DNA of 64,000 bases, taken from NCBI GenBank assembly GCA_024239075.1, contig JANBVI010000027.1:1-64000 (forward strand), given 5' to 3'. Positions 61,892-64,000 of the stretch are shown one piece after another. The notes below the pieces were generated by a model. The model was not told the origin of the DNA and searched no databases. It worked only from the letters and a program-made list of their open reading frames with translations. Numbering within the stretch: the stretch's first letter is position 1; each line of letters opens with the position of its first letter. A program made the translations under genes and the position numbers. The DNA comes from Fischerella sp. CENA71 (lineage in GTDB: Bacteria; Cyanobacteriota; Cyanobacteriia; Cyanobacteriales; Nostocaceae).

Positions 61892-64000
61892 ATGAATTCT
61901 CAAATTATTGAAAATACAAGCAAAAAAGCATTTTTATTAGAAGTTGGTACAGAAGAATTACCTGCAAGCTTTTTAAGTAGTGCGATCGCCCAGTGGAAAT
62001 CGCTGATTCCTCAAAGTCTCCGAGAAAATAGTCTCAACAGTGAATCTGTAGAAATTTACGGTACTCCGCGACGTTTAGCAGTATTGATTAAAGGTTTACC
62101 ATCCCAGCAAGCCGACAGGGAAGAAGAAATAAAGGGGCCGCCTGCACAAACTGCTTTTAAAGACGGAAAACCTACCCCAGCAGCACAAGGTTTTGCTAAA
62201 AAGCAAGGTGTGGAACTTGATGCTTTGGAAATTCGTAGCACAGATAAAGGCGATTTTGTGTTTGTACGCAAGCTGATTCCTGGTCGTCGGCTAGCGGAAA
62301 TTTTAACAGAACTTGTCCCTCAATGGATTTTGGGTTTAGAAGGTAAGCGGTTGATGCGCTGGGGTGATGGGGATTTGCGGTTTTCTCGTCCGATTCGTTG
62401 GTTGGTGAGTTTGTTAGATGATGCTGTACTACCGATAGAATTGGTGAATGGTTCTGAGACGATCAAAAGCGATCGCATCTCTCAAGCTCATCGAGTTTTA
62501 CATCCCCAACCAGTTACAATACCCCAAGCTACTGATTATGTAGCTGTAATGCGTCTAGCTTCGGTGATTGTGAATGTCGAGGAACGAACAAATATTATCG
62601 TTGAGGAAGTCAAAAAATCTGCGAATAAGTTAAATGGTTCTGTAGAAATTTACCCAGATTTGTTAGAAGAAGTCACAAACTTAGTTGAATATCCTTCAGC
62701 AGTAATTGGTGAATTTGAAAGCGAGTTTTTGAATTTGCCTACAGAAGTAATTACTACTGTCATGGTGCATCACCAGCGTTATTTCCCTGTATTTAAAGAT
62801 AGCAATCAGCAAAAATTACTGCCCTATTTTATCACTATTTCCAATGGTGATCCGTCAAAATCAAATATTATTGCTGTTGGTAATGCCAGAGTGATTCGCG
62901 CTCGTTTAGCTGATGGGAAATTCTTCTATGATGCTGACTTAAAAAATCCATTAGATAGTTTTTTACCCCAATTAGCAAAAGTTACTTTTCAAGAAGACTT
63001 GGGTTCGTTGTTAGATAAAGTCGGACGAGTTTCTCAAATTGCTGCACAAATCGCCGAACAATTGCAATTAAATCCAGAGCAAAGTCATAATGCCCACCGT
63101 GCTGCTTTATTATGCAAAGCTGATTTAGTCAGCCAAATGGTCTATGAATTCCCTGAGTTGCAGGGAATCATGGGACAAAAATATGCTTTAGCAAGTGAAG
63201 AAGGAGAAGCGGTAGCGACAGCAATTTTTGAGCATTATTTACCTCGTGGTGCAGATGATATTTTGCCACAAACAATTACAGGTCAAGTTGTGGGTTTGGC
63301 AGATAGATTAGATACTTTAGTCGGTATCTTTGGTTTAGGAATGATTCCCACAGGTTCTTCTGATCCATTTGCTTTACGACGTGCTGCAAATGCAGTTGTA
63401 AACATCACATGGGCAGCAGATTTAGGGATTAATTTACAACAATTATTGGAGCAAATCGCTACAGATTTTGTTGCCAAACATAACAAGAATAAACAAGAAT
63501 TAGTTGCAACTTTGCAAGACTTTTTCTTACAACGTATTCGTACGCTGTTGCAAGAAGAAAAACAAATAGATTATGACTTGGTGAATGCTGTGTTGGGCGA
63601 AAATGACCCAGAATATACCCAAAGAGCATTACAAGATTTATTAGATGTACGCGATCGCGCCTTATTTTTGCAAAAAATCCGCAAAGATGGCACTTTAGAC
63701 AAAATCTACGAAACCGTCAACCGTTCTACCCGTTTAGCAGCGCAAGGTGATTTAGATACCAAGCAGCTTGATCCGACGACTGTAGTTCAGCCAGAACTAT
63801 TCCAAAAGTCCTGTGAAACTGCACTTTACCATGCCTTAGTAGAATTAGTTCCCCAAACTCAAGCCGCACAAAATTCGCGTAATTACCAACTGTTGGTAGC
63901 AGGATTGGAAAAAATTGCTCCCACCGTGAGTAACTTTTTTGATGGGCCAGAAAGTGTTTTGGTGATAGATCCAGATCCCAATATTAAGCGCAATCGATTA
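61892..64000 (+). CDS. glyS: glycyl-tRNA synthetase beta subunit (3' end outside window)
   Basis: 703 codons are open from ATG 61892 ([20 protein letters not shown]) to the window edge, without a stop, so the gene is partial but nearly complete: the usual length is about 700-720. The beta subunit of the alpha2-beta2 glycyl-tRNA synthetase holds tRNA-binding and HD-like domains; catalysis needs GlyQ. Typical features are [66 protein letters not shown], and [18 protein letters not shown]. No GlyQ gene is in the window. The start has no strong ribosome-binding site, but the N-terminus fits the family. Confidence 0.96.
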   Translation, partial: MNSQIIENTSKKAFLLEVGTEELPASFLSSAIAQWKSLIPQSLRENSLNSESVEIYGTPRRLAVLIKGLPSQQADREEEIKGPPAQTAFKDGKPTPAAQGFAKKQGVELDALEIRSTDKGDFVFVRKLIPGRRLAEILTELVPQWILGLEGKRLMRWGDGDLRFSRPIRWLVSLLDDAVLPIELVNGSETIKSDRISQAHRVLHPQPVTIPQATDYVAVMRLASVIVNVEERTNIIVEEVKKSANKLNGSVEIYPDLLEEVTNLVEYPSAVIGEFESEFLNLPTEVITTVMVHHQRYFPVFKDSNQQKLLPYFITISNGDPSKSNIIAVGNARVIRARLADGKFFYDADLKNPLDSFLPQLAKVTFQEDLGSLLDKVGRVSQIAAQIAEQLQLNPEQSHNAHRAALLCKADLVSQMVYEFPELQGIMGQKYALASEEGEAVATAIFEHYLPRGADDILPQTITGQVVGLADRLDTLVGIFGLGMIPTGSSDPFALRRAANAVVNITWAADLGINLQQLLEQIATDFVAKHNKNKQELVATLQDFFLQRIRTLLQEEKQIDYDLVNAVLGENDPEYTQRALQDLLDVRDRALFLQKIRKDGTLDKIYETVNRSTRLAAQGDLDTKQLDPTTVVQPELFQKSCETALYHALVELVPQTQAAQNSRNYQLLVAGLEKIAPTVSNFFDGPESVLVIDPDPNIKRNRL

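Noticed and set aside
61706-61903. 65-codon minus-strand ORF overlapping the start of glyS
   Set aside because: Overlaps a certain gene, no ribosome-binding site, no recognisable features.

Overview
The window looks like a chromosomal segment of a cyanobacterium, most probably a filamentous Nostocales-type strain. The evidence is the very frequent HIP1 octamer GCGATCGC, the AT-rich spacers full of short tandem and palindromic repeats, and a set of genes that are cyanobacterial or nearly so: Ycf35/DUF1257 with DUF2997, DUF3038/DUF4335, a GuaB3-type IMP dehydrogenase, a COP23-domain protein, CruP, a BioU-type biotin enzyme, cyanobacterial PilB/PilT/PilC, and the small RNA Yfr1 between guaB3 and trxA. 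No rRNA, tRNA, CRISPR array, intact insertion sequence or prophage was seen. The species is not determined.

Layout. 0.3-7.2 kb: a secreted protein, then a leftward chaperone and ribosome-maturation block grpE-dnaK-dnaJ-(tusA-like)-rsgA, whose last three genes overlap by 4 bp each. 7.7-12.5 kb: rightward pilB-pilT-pilC for type IV pili. 12.6-16.1 kb: a hypothetical gene, bioU (leftward), and the DUF2997-ycf35-ferredoxin operon ending at a clear terminator. 16.1-17.1 kb: a large spacer with a structured segment holding a possible 47-codon ORF. 17-24.2 kb: a glycosyltransferase, YiaA-like, DUF4335/DUF3038 and mutS2. 25-32.2 kb: guaB3-Yfr1-trxA, a LOG-family protein, pepA, a GNAT acetyltransferase, a MiaE-like tRNA hydroxylase and hspA. 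32.4-42.4 kb: a Clp N-domain gene with a suspected frameshift, an amidase, an 800-residue membrane-anchored P-loop ATPase, an HdrB-like protein, acpP-fabF and transketolase. 43.2-47.4 kb: a trypsin-TPR protease next to a COP23-domain gene, a repeat-rich spacer, and cruP. 48-56.2 kb: a polysaccharide locus (three glycosyltransferases, an asparagine-synthase-like protein and a Wzm/Wzt-type ABC exporter) interrupted by a decayed WD40 fragment. 56.3-64 kb: a small membrane protein, xseB/xseA, recA, tsaB, a TerB-like protein, a 53-residue membrane protein, and glyS running off the right edge.

Functional themes: protein folding and stress (grpE/dnaK/dnaJ, hspA, Clp-N), surface structures (pilBTC, polysaccharide exporter and glycosyltransferases), DNA maintenance (mutS2, xseAB, recA), cofactor, purine and lipid synthesis (bioU, guaB3, acpP-fabF) and RNA modification or translation (rsgA, miaE, tsaB, glyS).

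The strongest unusual signals are: (i) GC-rich palindromic intergenic repeats that also sit in frame inside rsgA and twice inside mutS2; (ii) two copies of a 21-bp tandem-repeat element open on both strands, one of them nested with palindromic elements; (iii) the structured segment with a small ORF at about 16.33-16.54 kb; (iv) the membrane-anchored P-loop ATPase; (v) the asparagine-synthase-like protein without the glutaminase cysteine inside the exporter locus. No complete, clearly novel multigene system was recognised. Family assignments come from reading motifs, not from database searches.
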